Assembly (NCBI GenBank): GCA_021234155.1
Contig: JAJEKV010000071.1
Coordinates: 4,272,483-4,336,482, forward strand
From: Isoetes taiwanensis
Taxonomy: Eukaryota; Streptophyta; Lycopodiopsida; Isoetales; Isoetaceae
Direction: 5' to 3'
Length of the DNA stretch: 64,000 nucleotides
Shown: positions 43,228 to 53,770 of the stretch, piece after piece
How the letters are laid out: each line of letters starts with the position of its first letter
Position numbering within the stretch: position 1 is the first letter of the stretch
The notes under the pieces: generated by a model
Databases searched by the model: none
What the model was told of the DNA's origin: nothing
Seen by the model: the letters and a program-made list of their open reading frames with translations, nothing else
Program-made: the position numbers and the translations under genes

Positions 43228-44699
43228 AAATATGTAGCATAATAACAGGGGGTTTTCTTTGTGTTTTTGTACGCTTTTCACTAAGGTTTTCCTTTGATTT
43301 CGTGATGTATTCAAATGGATGTACTAATGCGTACATCTAGAGTGCACCATTTCTGAGCCATTGATTTTAGCCATTTTTTTTCCAATGGTCAACAACCAAT
43401 GGCTCACAACAAAAAGCCCCTTTTTTGTGTCAACAACCAATGGCTCACAACAAAAGCCCTTTTTTTGTGCGTGTGGTGCATAATGGTCAACAACCAACTC
43501 ACAACAAAAGCCCTCTTTTTGTGTGTGTGGTGCATAATGGGCACATGAAGGGCTTGGGCACATGAAGGGCTTGAAGGGCGCATGTAGTGCAGTTTCCCCG
43601 CCGGCAACACATTTCTTATCATAACTTTTGATCCAAAGCTCTGTTTGAGATGATTTTTATTGCGTTGGAAAGCTCTCTCCGAGATCTTTTTGATAGTTAT
43701 GATATGGATATGTTTGGTTAAGTTATCTATGCTAAAACATCAATTTTTCGGCCGGGTTTAGTAGGCTTTCACATCCTACCAGCTGATTAATACAGGATTG
43801 CGCTATTGGATATTGTTTTATGGCTCATTCTGAATGAAGCTTGCAAAAAATTACCATGCATTTTTAGATTTTGAGGCAAGTTATTAAGCAAATTCCAAGG
43901 CTTCTAGATCCTTGTGTGCTAGAAAAGAATCCATGGAGGCCAAAGATTCTTCATTAAATTCAGGTTGAAAAATATTTGTGTATGGGTGTTGCAAACCTTA
44001 TGACTTTCAGAATAATGGGATCAATCCGCTCTATCTTTATGGTAACTTTTGCTTATGTTCTATTTGTTTTATTGTGATGAAATTCAAAAGCTACAGGTGA
44101 TGAAAGCCTCAAATGAATTATAGTTTTTTTCTGGTTTGAATTCTAAAATTTTTGTCACATCGGGGGGGGGGGCGTCCCTAAGGCCCCGAATTTTTTTTTG
44201 CAACACAAACCATTAACATCCAACATATAAAAATTAAATCCCCCAACACATAACAACCAACACATAACAACCATTGACATTAACAACCAACACATAACTA
44301 CCATTGACATTAATTAACACAACCATTGGATCCAACACATTTAAATTAAAATCCCCCTTAAACCCCCTTTGGTTTGGGTGCATATTCACACGGGGGGTGA
44401 TGTAGGGCAGCGAGAGCCCTCATAATTGTATTTTGCACGTACAAAATCAACACCATATAGTATTCTGCTTGAAATCTTATAGTATTTTGCGAATCTTGTT
44501 ATACAGTATAGCAAATTTTGTACTTGCATACCCCACAAACGAGGAACTTTACGTATGGTGTAGATTAAGGAATAAGGGTTGAATATGCCTATCCAACAGC
44601 TCTCGTTGCCCGGAGTCACCCCCCGTGTGAATATGCACCCAAACCAAAGGGTGTTTAAGGGGGATTTTAATTTAAATGTGAAATAGGTCGTCATCATCG

Positions 44700-44731
<32 letters not shown>
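43228..44731. mobile_element. 1.5-kb repeat X, copy 2, with poly(A) end
   Basis: Same sequence as 39018-40510, but it leaves the right fold-back arm at 44683, adds a short unique stretch (aaataggtcgtcatcatcg) and ends in 30 A (about 44701-44730). It sits inside repeat R2. Position and tail suggest insertion by retrotransposition; no RT is encoded. Confidence 0.7.
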
Positions 44732-44732
<1 letters not shown>

Positions 44733-45128
44733 TGTTCTTGACGACCAATATGCAGCAGTATTAAATGTATTTTTTGATAGGTACATTAATATTCACAAGA
44801 AATTGTATGTATAGGCATATCCTTATTGCAGCAGAACAGTAAGTTAAGCACCATTAACCTATGGAAAGTGATCCAGTAGATTGCCATGGTGATCTTCCGG
44901 ACGAGGCAGACAAGCTAAAATTGTTAATGCATAGTGTACCCTACTAGATAATTGCTCCTCAAGAAATGTCAGAACTTGGTAGAGAAGATCGCGTTGGCGA
45001 TCTTCAAGATAAGTTGAACGTGACAACCCGTAGCGGGGTGGAACAATTCAATGGAAAAGAACTACAATAATCTGTGAACAACCAATAGTGCTTAGCCATT
45101 AATAGGTAGATAACATGAGAATTAATGC
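44732..45128 (+). repeat. Repeat R2, right part
   Basis: Continues the alignment with 20240-20645 from cttgttcttgacgaccaata. Here the hairpin gaagatcgc/gttg/gcgatcttc is perfect. Confidence 0.75.
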
Positions 45129-45129
45129 A

Positions 45130-45283
45130 CATATGATTGAAAATATATTACAATGTCACTACTTCTTATCAGAAGTTTAGATGCAATCAGGTGTTTTCAT
45201 CATATTGCTTCCCAATCACAATGGCCTGGGACATATCCATTTCCAAATAGCCTGTTACGACCAGCATGTCGACTTCCATTGCG
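45130..45283 (+). repeat. Direct repeat R5, copy 2
   Basis: Counterpart of 42662-42830. Confidence 0.75.
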
Positions 45284-45296
45284 ACAGTTAACTGTT

Positions 45297-45575
45297 TCAA
45301 TGCTCTGATACTGTTGGGCCAGTACTTTTGACCACGGTGAATTCAGAGGGGCCAATCAATTTCATTTTTTTTTTCCTTCTAGAACCAGAATTTATTTTGT
45401 CACTTTTAGATGTAGCATCAGACACACCCAAATACTCAAAATTGGGACCTATTTTAAGTGATCTACTTGCTGGCATGGCATATTCTAGATGCTTGTTCAA
45501 GGCTTCAAGCTTTCTGAACTATGTATCAAGTTCAGCTGATGTTCTTTTCGTCTCTTTTAGAAGCGCACGGGTTTC
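45297..45575 (-). pseudogene. Coiled-coil exon relic, copy II
   Basis: After acceptor-like ctacag on the minus strand: ETRALLKETKRTSAELDT, a stop, then FRKLEALNKHLEYAM, SLKIGPNFEYLGVSDATS and a basic tail SGSRRKKKMKLIGPSE. Better preserved than copy I. Sequence conservation between the copies favours a real former exon; the protein is unknown. Confidence 0.5.
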
Positions 45576-46022
45576 CTGTAGCCCGTGACGCTTCTTTAAA
45601 ATATACGATATAAATACGTATGTTTTAGGCCACGTCAGCATACAAGCCTACCTTAATAGCCTTGTATACCTAGTGTGGAGAAGGGATTATGGCTAACTCA
45701 TTGTATATAGCTTAGCCAACCTTAGGTATAGAACCATTTCTATGTGGCTTCATCCTATTGGCCATTGCTCTTTCTTTTCAAATCACAGTATTCTTGGTTA
45801 CAAAGAAAAATTTACATGAAGACAAGGTCGAAATTCCACGCAACTGATAGAACTCCAATGAGAGAAGATGTATCAAGTACTCCATAATAAAATCCGTATT
45901 CCACCAATCTAAAACTCAATAGCAATTTGCTAGAGCAAAAATTGTTCGTTAGATACTTTTATAGGTGTAATTCTACAACGTAATTGATGTAATATTCGTC
46001 TTGAAACCTAATTATTAACTTT

Positions 46023-48384
46023 AGGAAGGAGGGACGGATATCCACAACTGCTTTCAGCATTGCCCTCTCGATGACATTCTTGAACAGCACTTCATATTAG
46101 GTACGTTCATTGTCATTTTCTTCTCGTTCTGCAGTGTAAATTGTCGCATCCAAATGAGCAGTGAGTGCTTGACGACATCGCCACTGCGATTTCTAATAGC
46201 ATTCTCACTTGTTCTTCTTGCAGAATGAATGAGTTGAAGTCCATATTATTCAATCAATGGCATCAAAGTTGCCAAAGGAAAAGTGTATAGCTTCACCAAC
46301 CACCGTAACTTGCCTTTGCCCGAAGGGTGTGCAGTAATATCTTTAGAAATCATTTTAGATGGAAGCCTTCCGTTACCATATCCGAAACCCAAAATTGCTA
46401 CTCTCTCAGAATCCAAAGAGGCTTTCATTTCTGGCCTGTGCAGGATATAGCATGCCTTACATTCGAACCTGACATCTCCGCCAGCACAGATAAAAGAAAT
46501 AAATTGGCTGCTCATGAGAAATCAACAGAGTCCATCCCGGGCAGAAACATATGATAGAGACATTTCAAGGGATGAGCTCCTGGAGAGGAATTGCATGCTC
46601 TTGCATGACTACTGCAATATGTCTTACGGCTTGGGCATGATCATCTTCACTGATCCTAACTAGGCAGTTGTTGATATAAGGTTGGGAGAAGATTGCTTAG
46701 CTGCCACTATAATGAAGCTATATCCTATGCCAAAAAAGCCATTTATGAGATGCCAAACTTGTGTTGAAGTGCCACAGGTGCACGACTTGGTCAAATGCTT
46801 AGTTGATAATGTTCCGGTGTCGAGGCTTATAAAGGGTGTGAAAGAGAAGGACATTGAGGTGGAAGCCTATGCCATGAACGTGGAAGTTGCAAAGGCACCA
46901 AAAAGATCGTATAAATGGTGAATTGCACACCAGGAACACTAGCTGTGCCAAGCAAAGAAGAATGGAAGATCGTTGTAGGTGCCATTCTAGATTTCAAATC
47001 CTCACTCTGTTGCATGCTAAGATGTTGTGCTAGCTTCTTGACAAGTGAGATCATGCACGCAAACATTCTATTGGAATATGAGCATTGTAGGTAGGACTGC
47101 ATTTGCTTATAACATGCTAGATGTTTGCTCAGAAAATGGCCAGGTTTAGAAGCTCATGCTAAATAACAAGCAAGTGTTCTTGAAATCATGGCATAGAGCC
47201 TATGGTACACCAATGTCAACCTTTTATAAGTGGCAAAAGCTTTTCTTAGTTGGTCACAAAGTAGTTGAACACGGTAATGCGGGTTCAAAGAAACCAAGCT
47301 CGCATACACTTGCTGGAAATGTTGTGTTGTCTACGTACATAGACGAAAATGCAGATACGATGCCTCATAGGTAAAAAATAACAAGTGATGATACGTGGGA
47401 GAATGTGAAGAGGCTCCCATCTGTCTTAAACAAAAAAGACATTCTTTACGAGGTTGATGCCAGTGTGATGGAGATGACAGGCAAGCACATTTTCCCATCT
47501 TCATTCACTACAAGAGGACAGGCCTTTTGCGTCAAACACTACGTCACTACCTTTTAAGGTGCATCAAGTTTGTGTCAGAACCTAAATGTGATGCAAACTT
47601 AAAGGATTGTGTCAAAGTTTGTGTCAATATGATTGCGGATGGAAGGAGCACATCTGGTAATTGCAATAGCGACGAGGATTGCATTCTCAAAATGTAATAG
47701 ATGTATTATAATAAAAGAGAAAATGGCTAAGACAAGAGATCCAAGGGCGAGGAGAGGATTGCAAATTGAAAGCAAGGCACACATGACAACACAAATATCT
47801 TGTAGGAGCTTTTAGTAGTTGTGGAGAGCTTTATCAACATCATGCTGCCGATCATGCCCTAACAAACAAACATGTTAATATGCACTAGGACAAAAACATG
47901 GTACCTCGATTAGAGAAGTTAGCAAAATTCACATGGAAGGGAGAATGCTTGAAAGTTAGTATTATTGGTGCACTAATGCATGGCCATAGCATAGGTGCCT
48001 TGGGGAATTTTTCGCTCGACCTATAAAAGGATAATTCTAATTTCCATTTTCCATGCTAGTTCCTTGAATCATACATTAAAAACCATGGAGGATGCTTCAA
48101 AAGATAGATGGGGCCACTTAAGAGAGGCAGAACGCCTTAACTGTGCATGGGCACCACAATAACTCGGATGCATTGAAGACTGACTGTGAATGGCACTGGA
48201 CATGATTTCCTGGCTCTAGCCAAACGTCTAGTTCAGCCTAAACAGCTACCTAGGAGGCTCTATCTGCAACTAGCCAATTGCTCTGGCCAGAACAAGAATA
48301 GATATCTATTCTCTTACCTTTCTTATCTTGTTTGGTTAGGTGTTTTTGATCAGATACAACTTGGATTCATGATGGTCAGTCACA
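46023..48384 (+). pseudogene. DUF7869 transposase-like relic, copy II
   Basis: Parallels copy I from the exon at 46023 onward: intron with cttcttgcag near 46221, KLYPMPKKPFMRCQTCVEVP at about 46715, and LNNKQVFLKSWHRAYGTPMS then FYKWQKLFLVGHKVVEHGN at about 47160-47280. The domain start is at 48186-48380 (QLANCSGQNKNRYLFSYLSY and LVWLGVFDQIQLGFMMV). It breaks off before the GHTHDDID signature at about 48384. Stops and a 126-bp insertion (47506-47631) confirm it is dead. Confidence 0.75.
47506..47631. mobile_element. Short CACTA-like insertion
   Basis: Begins CACTACAAGAGGACAGGCCT, close to the CACTA (En/Spm) terminal consensus CACTACAAGAAAA. It interrupts DUF7869 copy II relative to copy I, and ATT flanks it on both sides (47503-47505 and 47632-47634), the 3-bp duplication expected for CACTA. 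The other end does not show the inverted terminus, so it is a degenerate or deleted derivative. Confidence 0.55.
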
Positions 48385-48429
48385 GTTCACTGACCATTTC
48401 GATGCAACAATGTCAGCATATCTAAGCAC

Positions 48430-49094
48430 TTACGTTGTGCAAGCCTGAGAACACGCAAAGCAGTATTATCCATGATCTTTAGAAATTCAAAAACATTCCA
48501 TGAATGCAGTGCCTAGATTCCAGACCTTCCAAGTTGCTTTTGTTCAAGCGCTTCGCTTACTAATGGATATAGAGGACCTACAGTTGTGCTGATATATGTC
48601 AAGGCAAATGCCTTAACTAACCTGGTGTGTAGTGGCAGCCTGTTCACATTAGACATAAGCACATCAATCATGTCAGTATGAAGAATAACATAGACCATCC
48701 TCAGCATAGCTTCTGATCCTCAGCTAAATGGGGAGCAATTGGTAGACATAAATACTCATCGTACGACACGAAAGTGACAGAAAGGAAGTGCTTCAAGTGG
48801 TGGTATTCTGAAACACATAAAAGTGCCTTTGTTGGATGCGCACTGAGTTGTAAGATCACCTGAACTTAAGGAATTCTCCTTTGAAATAGGAAAACTGCTA
48901 CTTTGCTTGAAGGTGCAAGTTTCTGCCAAAGGGTAATTGATTAACCAAAGAAGGCTCTACCAATTTGTAGATTGCCAAACAATGCCCACAAACAGAACTT
49001 GTGGAGATACAATGGTGTATTGTTCAAATTGGAACATTTTTAATTTCAAACTTCCAATACAAAGGATGGCAGTAAAAAGCAGCGATGCTTCCAA
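48430..49094. other. No recognised gene
   Basis: A minus frame at 48707-48513 (MIDVLMSNVNRLPLHTRLVK) has no motif I recognise. It may be another exon of the neighbouring fragment. Confidence 0.4.
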
Positions 49095-49352
49095 ACCTTT
49101 CTTTAAAATTATTGTTGGAATTCTTCGCAAAGCACACGCTTTATGCTCCTCGATAAGTTGATCTGCAAACCAATCTAGGCGTTCTGCATTTGTTTGATCT
49201 AATGATACCTTTCCACCAAATGGTAGATGCTGCAAACTCTTTTGTCCTAATACATCGTCGGCAAGCTTAAGTAAGCTGTCCACATTTCTTTGGCTAGGAT
49301 CATCCATCTCCACAGGTCCTTGGTTTGCTGATCCAGTTGCTTGCAAAGACAT
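49095..49352 (-). pseudogene. C-terminal exon of a patatin-related phospholipase A-III-like gene
   Basis: pPLA-III enzymes are plant lipid acyl hydrolases; this is only their C-terminal, non-catalytic end. Order: MDDPSQRNVDSLLKLADDVL, then LQHLPFGGKV, then TNAERLDWFADQLIEEHKAC and IPTIILKKG. The family pattern at this position is a Leu-rich helix, FGGK, TN..KLE.FA.EL..E, then PT..LKQ. The expected end is around KKGLEAS; the open frame continues to 48957 without family features. The catalytic GXSXG and DGG exons are not found upstream, so this is a lone fragment, captured or left behind. Confidence 0.6.
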
Positions 49353-50254
49353 TCATGCATCAAGTTGGCATACAATTATGCTAATGATCCTCTACCCAGA
49401 AAGCTCTGTACATATATCAGTATCAGTTTGTTGGAACTGTTTCCACTTTAGGCGGATGTTTGCACAGAGAAAATGTAAAAAATTTCGATAATGGAAGAAT
49501 ATTTGCATATGGATGCCCAAAGACCAAGAGATATCCTGATGCAAAGTTCATCATAAGCATGCAGAAGAAGAAATATATCACCTAATTTAAATTTAATGGC
49601 AAATATCCTCTTGCAATAAGTACAATATTCATAAGTTCTGTGGTGTATAAGAGGTATTTTCATAATAATACAGTTCAGAGGTAAATATAGAACAAACCTT
49701 CACTTCAAATTTTTGCTTTTGGAATAGGATGCAGTCTTAAATACCTCAGAACTATCTGCCCGGAATATGTAACTTGTTATGACCACAAATTCTTGGCAAT
49801 GGACAAAAAATGCCTATCCTTTACAGTCATACCATTCAGATGTCCTTTCTTTTTATTGGGTTGCATAGAAGCTAACTTCTCGCAGGCAATTTTGAAGGGT
49901 TTCTAGTGAACAAATAAAGGCAATTTTGAACCACCATTTCGTGAAAAATACAAATGTCAAAACGGTTTTTTGAAGTAGTAGACAATTGGGGAATGAAGTA
50001 ATAGAAACTCTGGGGACCATATTCTGCAAACAAACACCAAGTTCATCTCCATATCCAAGTAGCGAAATGACACGCATACGAGTAATGAGATGAACAATAT
50101 ACAGGAAAGAAACCAGAAGCTCCTTTTGTTATGAGGGGTTAACTATGTAACATCATTTGCAGTTTGAATCTCACGGGTAAGGACAATGTTTTGATGGGTT
50201 GTAGGTTTAAGTTTCTATATTATTCTTCTTTTTGCAGTGAATGGATAGACCTTG
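49353..50254. other. No recognised gene
   Basis: Short frames without motifs. Confidence 0.5.
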
Positions 50255-50930
50255 CCAAATTAATAGGCCTGCAAGCTCACCTTGGTCAACACATGCAAGT
50301 CTTGATGATGAATCTCACTTGGTGTTTGTATCCTTCCAAGAACACCCGTAAGCTTGAATCCTAAAAGAAAAATATTGTCATTAGTTTTAGCAAGAAAGCC
50401 GGAGACGCCCAATGCCGTGGTGCTCACCGTGGTCAATACATGCAAGTCTTGGAGATAAATCTCACCTGGTGTTTGCAGATGAAATGACATCCTTCAATCT
50501 TACACTCCAGAAGCAAGAGAAGAACTCTCCAGAAGTTTGAATCCTGAAAGAAAAATATTATCATTAGTTTTAGCAAGAAAGATGAGACGCCCAATGCCGT
50601 GTGCTCACCGTAGTCAAGACATGCAAGTCTTAGTGATGAATCTCACCTGGTGTTTGCAGATGACATGGCATTCTTCCAAGAACGCTCCAGACGCAAGAGA
50701 AGAACAATCCAAAAACTTAAATCCTGAAAGAAAACTATTCCCATTAGTTTTAGCAAGAAAGCTGAGATGCCCAATGCTGTGTTCTACCTGGTGTTTGCAG
50801 ATGAAATGGTATACTCCAGAAGCAAGAAAAGAACACTCCAGAAGTTTGAATCCTAAAACAAAACCAGAATCATTAATTTTAGCAAAAAGGATCCGACCCA
50901 GCTGAAGAGCCCAATGCTGTTTTCTACTCA
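50255..50930 (-). repeat. Tandem array of exon-like units
   Basis: Units beginning (plus strand) at about 50352, 50536, 50716 and 50846, each containing the same exon-like core. On the minus strand each core starts after tttcag or ttttag with GATTTAAGTTT-like sequence and ends CACCAG (or CACCAA) before GTGAGA or GTAGAA. Predicted exons are 50852-50788, 50723-50647, 50543-50466 and 50360-50319. The encoded motif is GFK(L/F)LE/DCSSLASG. It looks like tandem exon duplication in a minus-strand gene whose first exon may be the frame starting at 51207. The product is unknown. Confidence 0.6.
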
Positions 50931-50931
50931 C

Positions 50932-51207
50932 TTATGAGGATCCGACGACGAGGAGGCTTCCAATTTTGAGGCGCCAAAATGGGACGGAGAAGAAACAAAA
51001 TTCGTAGAGCAAGAGGTTTGTCATCCATCGACAATTTTCTCTTTGAATCTAAAATTTCCCATTGAATAATGTATGGCGATTTCAAATTTGTGGCATTCAA
51101 TGCCGGCAACATGGATGGACCGCAAGATGAAAGGGAAGGCTGCTGCAACTTGATCTCGCAGGGGCCCCAAGATGAAGGAAACGCCGCATGCGGCGTTACA
51201 TGCGGCA
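50932..51207 (-). CDS. Possible first exon with transit-peptide-like N-terminus
   Basis: ATG at 51207 starts MPHVTPHAAFPSSWGPCEIK, rich in Ser/Pro/Ala and poor in acidic residues early on, and continues through KRKLSMDDKPLALRILFLLR. It ends at CATAA/GTGAGT (50932/50931), a good donor. The exon-like tandem units lie directly downstream in the same sense. Such N-termini are typical of plastid or mitochondrial precursors. Whether this is a live gene is unknown; no catalytic domain follows within the window. Confidence 0.35.
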
Positions 51208-51313
51208 TTCCAGGCACATTCCCCAACTCCCTCTCAAAATAAAAAAGAAGATAAGTGCCACCGAAGTTGTCATGTTCAAAGTGATCAATTTTGAAATGAC
51301 GTGTAATGTGCAA

Positions 51314-52129
51314 TTCATAAGTCTAAGAGAATTCATATCATGCGAAATGCGACATACAGATTCGTGGAAATGTTCGAATACGAAATGTATATCTGATGGT
51401 ATGACCAATATGGAATGGACCATTAAAAGGCATGAGGTCAATGGTCGCAGGGCATATATCCAGTATACGAATACTTTGAAAGTGAGATGGATTGCGTAAC
51501 GACCTTCTTGAATATAATAGGAGTAGGATTTATTTTGGATTGATTGGCTGACTTGTACTCGTATAAAATAAAGGTGCGAGAATAATTTAAGTGGATGAGC
51601 TACGAAACTGCAGGAAACAAGGTAGACTATATAAAACAATAATACCTTGGTGGTTCAAGCTATTTTGGACTAAACATGGCCCAAAGAAAATTAACCGATT
51701 AAGTGACATGGTAGTAAAATAGCTCCATGTAGATCATCAGTGGCAATCATATGTCTACTCCTAGAAAGGTATATTGACATGCACAAACGGTTTACATATA
51801 GATACAGTGAGGCAGGAGTCGGTATGCGAAAACTATAGTACAACATACGCATAGCAAGCTGACTAGAAAAAGTTTCTCTAGGGGTTGATGACTAAGCAAA
51901 ACATTAAATATCCCATTAAGACATAAGTAATCGTGTAGAAGTTCTGAACATTTGGAATAATGATTGGGAATGTATATGTAATTTGGTACCATACTCGGGG
52001 AAAATGGCCATCATGATATCTGTGATCCCATTGGATCACTAGAATTTAAGCGACCTAGAAAGATCTACTTAATATTTATGAGAATTCAGTTGTCATTTGG
52101 CATATATATTGCCATTCAACATAGAAGGA
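51314..52129. other. No recognised gene
   Basis: Open frames here (for example 51639-51196 minus) overlap the preceding exon on other frames and show no motif. Confidence 0.5.
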
Positions 52130-52795
52130 TGCTGGATGTAGCACCCTATAGTTGAGGAAGAAGTGGCTTATGATCAGTGTACTCATCAAGCAATACAGAT
52201 CCAAGCTCAACAAGCATGGCCTATCTTATGAGAGGCCAGAAGTTTCTAATTGTCCTGTTGCTAGAGGAAATTCTCCAAGCAGGGCATCAGATTCGACCAA
52301 TAATCAACAACCTCATTCATGTAGGCATTTGATCACGAATCCATACTAGCCCGAGAGATATTTGCCCAACGCATCATGTACTTCGAATGGACGATCGCAA
52401 AGCACCTATATCCTTCAGACTTCCATATGGCTTCACAGCCTTAGGTGATCCAGCTGGTATTGATGTCAAACCATTTGGATCTACATTCCACATTCGTATA
52501 CCCTTCCAGATGACCCGATCTCATCTTGTAATACATTAGTGGCCATCTATCTTCCATGAACAATTTGAATAGTAAGAGCTCCAAGTGACCAATCCAGTAA
52601 TCTTTCTTGTCTAGAATGTAACCTTTGACAAAGAATTTCCTATCAGGAACCTCAGTAACTAGGTATGGCACTGGTGCTTTGGTACTACATTCTTGAAATA
52701 GCTGCATTAGCTCGAGAATAGTTAGTGCATCCAACCTACATAGCAAGGTGGAGTAATTACCAAAGAGTATGTGGCAGTTAGGATCCTTCTTAAGT
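52130..52795 (-). pseudogene. DUF7869 transposase-like relic, copy III (inverted)
   Basis: Minus-strand counterpart of copy I 5935-6560: the frame 52746-52441 reads LMQLFQECSTKAPVPYLVTE, then GHLELLLFKLFMEDRWPLMY. Only the part after the GHTHDDID signature is present. A duplicated spacer (KGYILDKKDYW) is intact here but partly lost in copy I. Confidence 0.7.
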
Positions 52796-53404
52796 ATGGC
52801 GGAAGGATCATAATTTGCATAAGGTGGCCGTGTTGGAGCTTTATTTAGCTTTCAAGATTCAGATTTCATCCTTGATAAGGTCTTTTCATTCAGTTTGGAT
52901 GGACACATTTGCATTGTGCTGGAGAGTGCTGGCCATTTTGAGGCATGTGAATTATTGTTAGAAACGCCAAAGTGGATGGACTTGACAACAGTGTCTGAAT
53001 AACTTTAAAAACCATGCGTAGCTTGCTCTCTGATTGTTTAGACATAGAAAATCGTGGATATTGGAGAAAAGAAAGATTATACTTATTGGGCTTCACTCGA
53101 AAGTGCATTAATTTTAAAATAGGTTGATAAGCGTGCCTCAATTGGGCACACTTCGATGTATGCTGAAATAGATATTTTCATTTCTAGAAAGCAAATGTTC
53201 TAGGAGAATAGGATTCTAGCCGCAGGAATATATGATCGCATTAAGGCAATGTGAGTAAGTTTTTTTCTTCTTATGATCTCTACTCGATACAAAAGTCCAG
53301 AGGGTCCGGATATTGAAATTGTGTGGTAAATTCATATTTCCCAAATGTTTATTATTGAAAGGTTTGCAGAATTGCATTCAAAGTCCGCAGACGTAAGCTC
53401 TTTT
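52796..53404. other. No recognised gene
   Basis: A minus frame at 53141-52890 has no recognised motif. Confidence 0.5.
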
Positions 53405-53770
53405 TTGTGGGTGTTGTCGGATGGGCATATTTGCCCTTTATTCCAAGATCTGGACCGCATATAACCATCCTCGTTTGTGGGGTATGCATGTACAAATTTT
53501 ATATATATGATATTAAGGTTTACAAAAATACTATAAGGTTTGAGATAATGTACTTAATGGTGTTAATTTTATACATGTATTGTAAATTTTGGGGGGCTCT
53601 CGTTGCCCCACGAATCCCCCGCGGTGAATATGCACCCAAACCAAAGGGGGTTTCAGGGGGGTTTTAATTTAAATGTGTTAGATGCAATGGTCTATATTAA
53701 TTGATGTTAATGATAGTTATGTGTCGATTGCTATATTAAAAAAAAAAATTGGGCCCTTCGGGCCCTTAGG
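53405..53770 (+). repeat. Short relative of the fold-back repeat
   Basis: In plus orientation it matches the reverse complement of 39955-40395 (cctcgtttgtggggtatgc, ctctcgttgcccc, gtgaatatgcacccaaaccaa, aatttaaatgtgtta). It ends in an A run followed by the perfect hairpin gggccc/ttc/gggccc (about 53752-53766). It has one arm only, so it may represent the ancestral unit whose inverted duplication made the fold-back. Confidence 0.65.

Noticed and set aside
39018-44683. Repeat X copies as the two LTRs of one retrotransposon
   Set aside because: The copies have different right ends, no TG..CA, no PBS and no pol between them; one sits inside repeat R2 with a poly(A) end.
45300-45320. Second copia primer-binding site (gctctgatactgtt)
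   Set aside because: Resembles the initiator-Met PBS but differs at its start, and no LTR ends or gag are attached; DUF7869-related sequence follows directly.
51196-51639. 147-codon minus-strand frame
   Set aside because: Overlaps the start of the transit-peptide-like exon in another frame and has no motif; probably chance.
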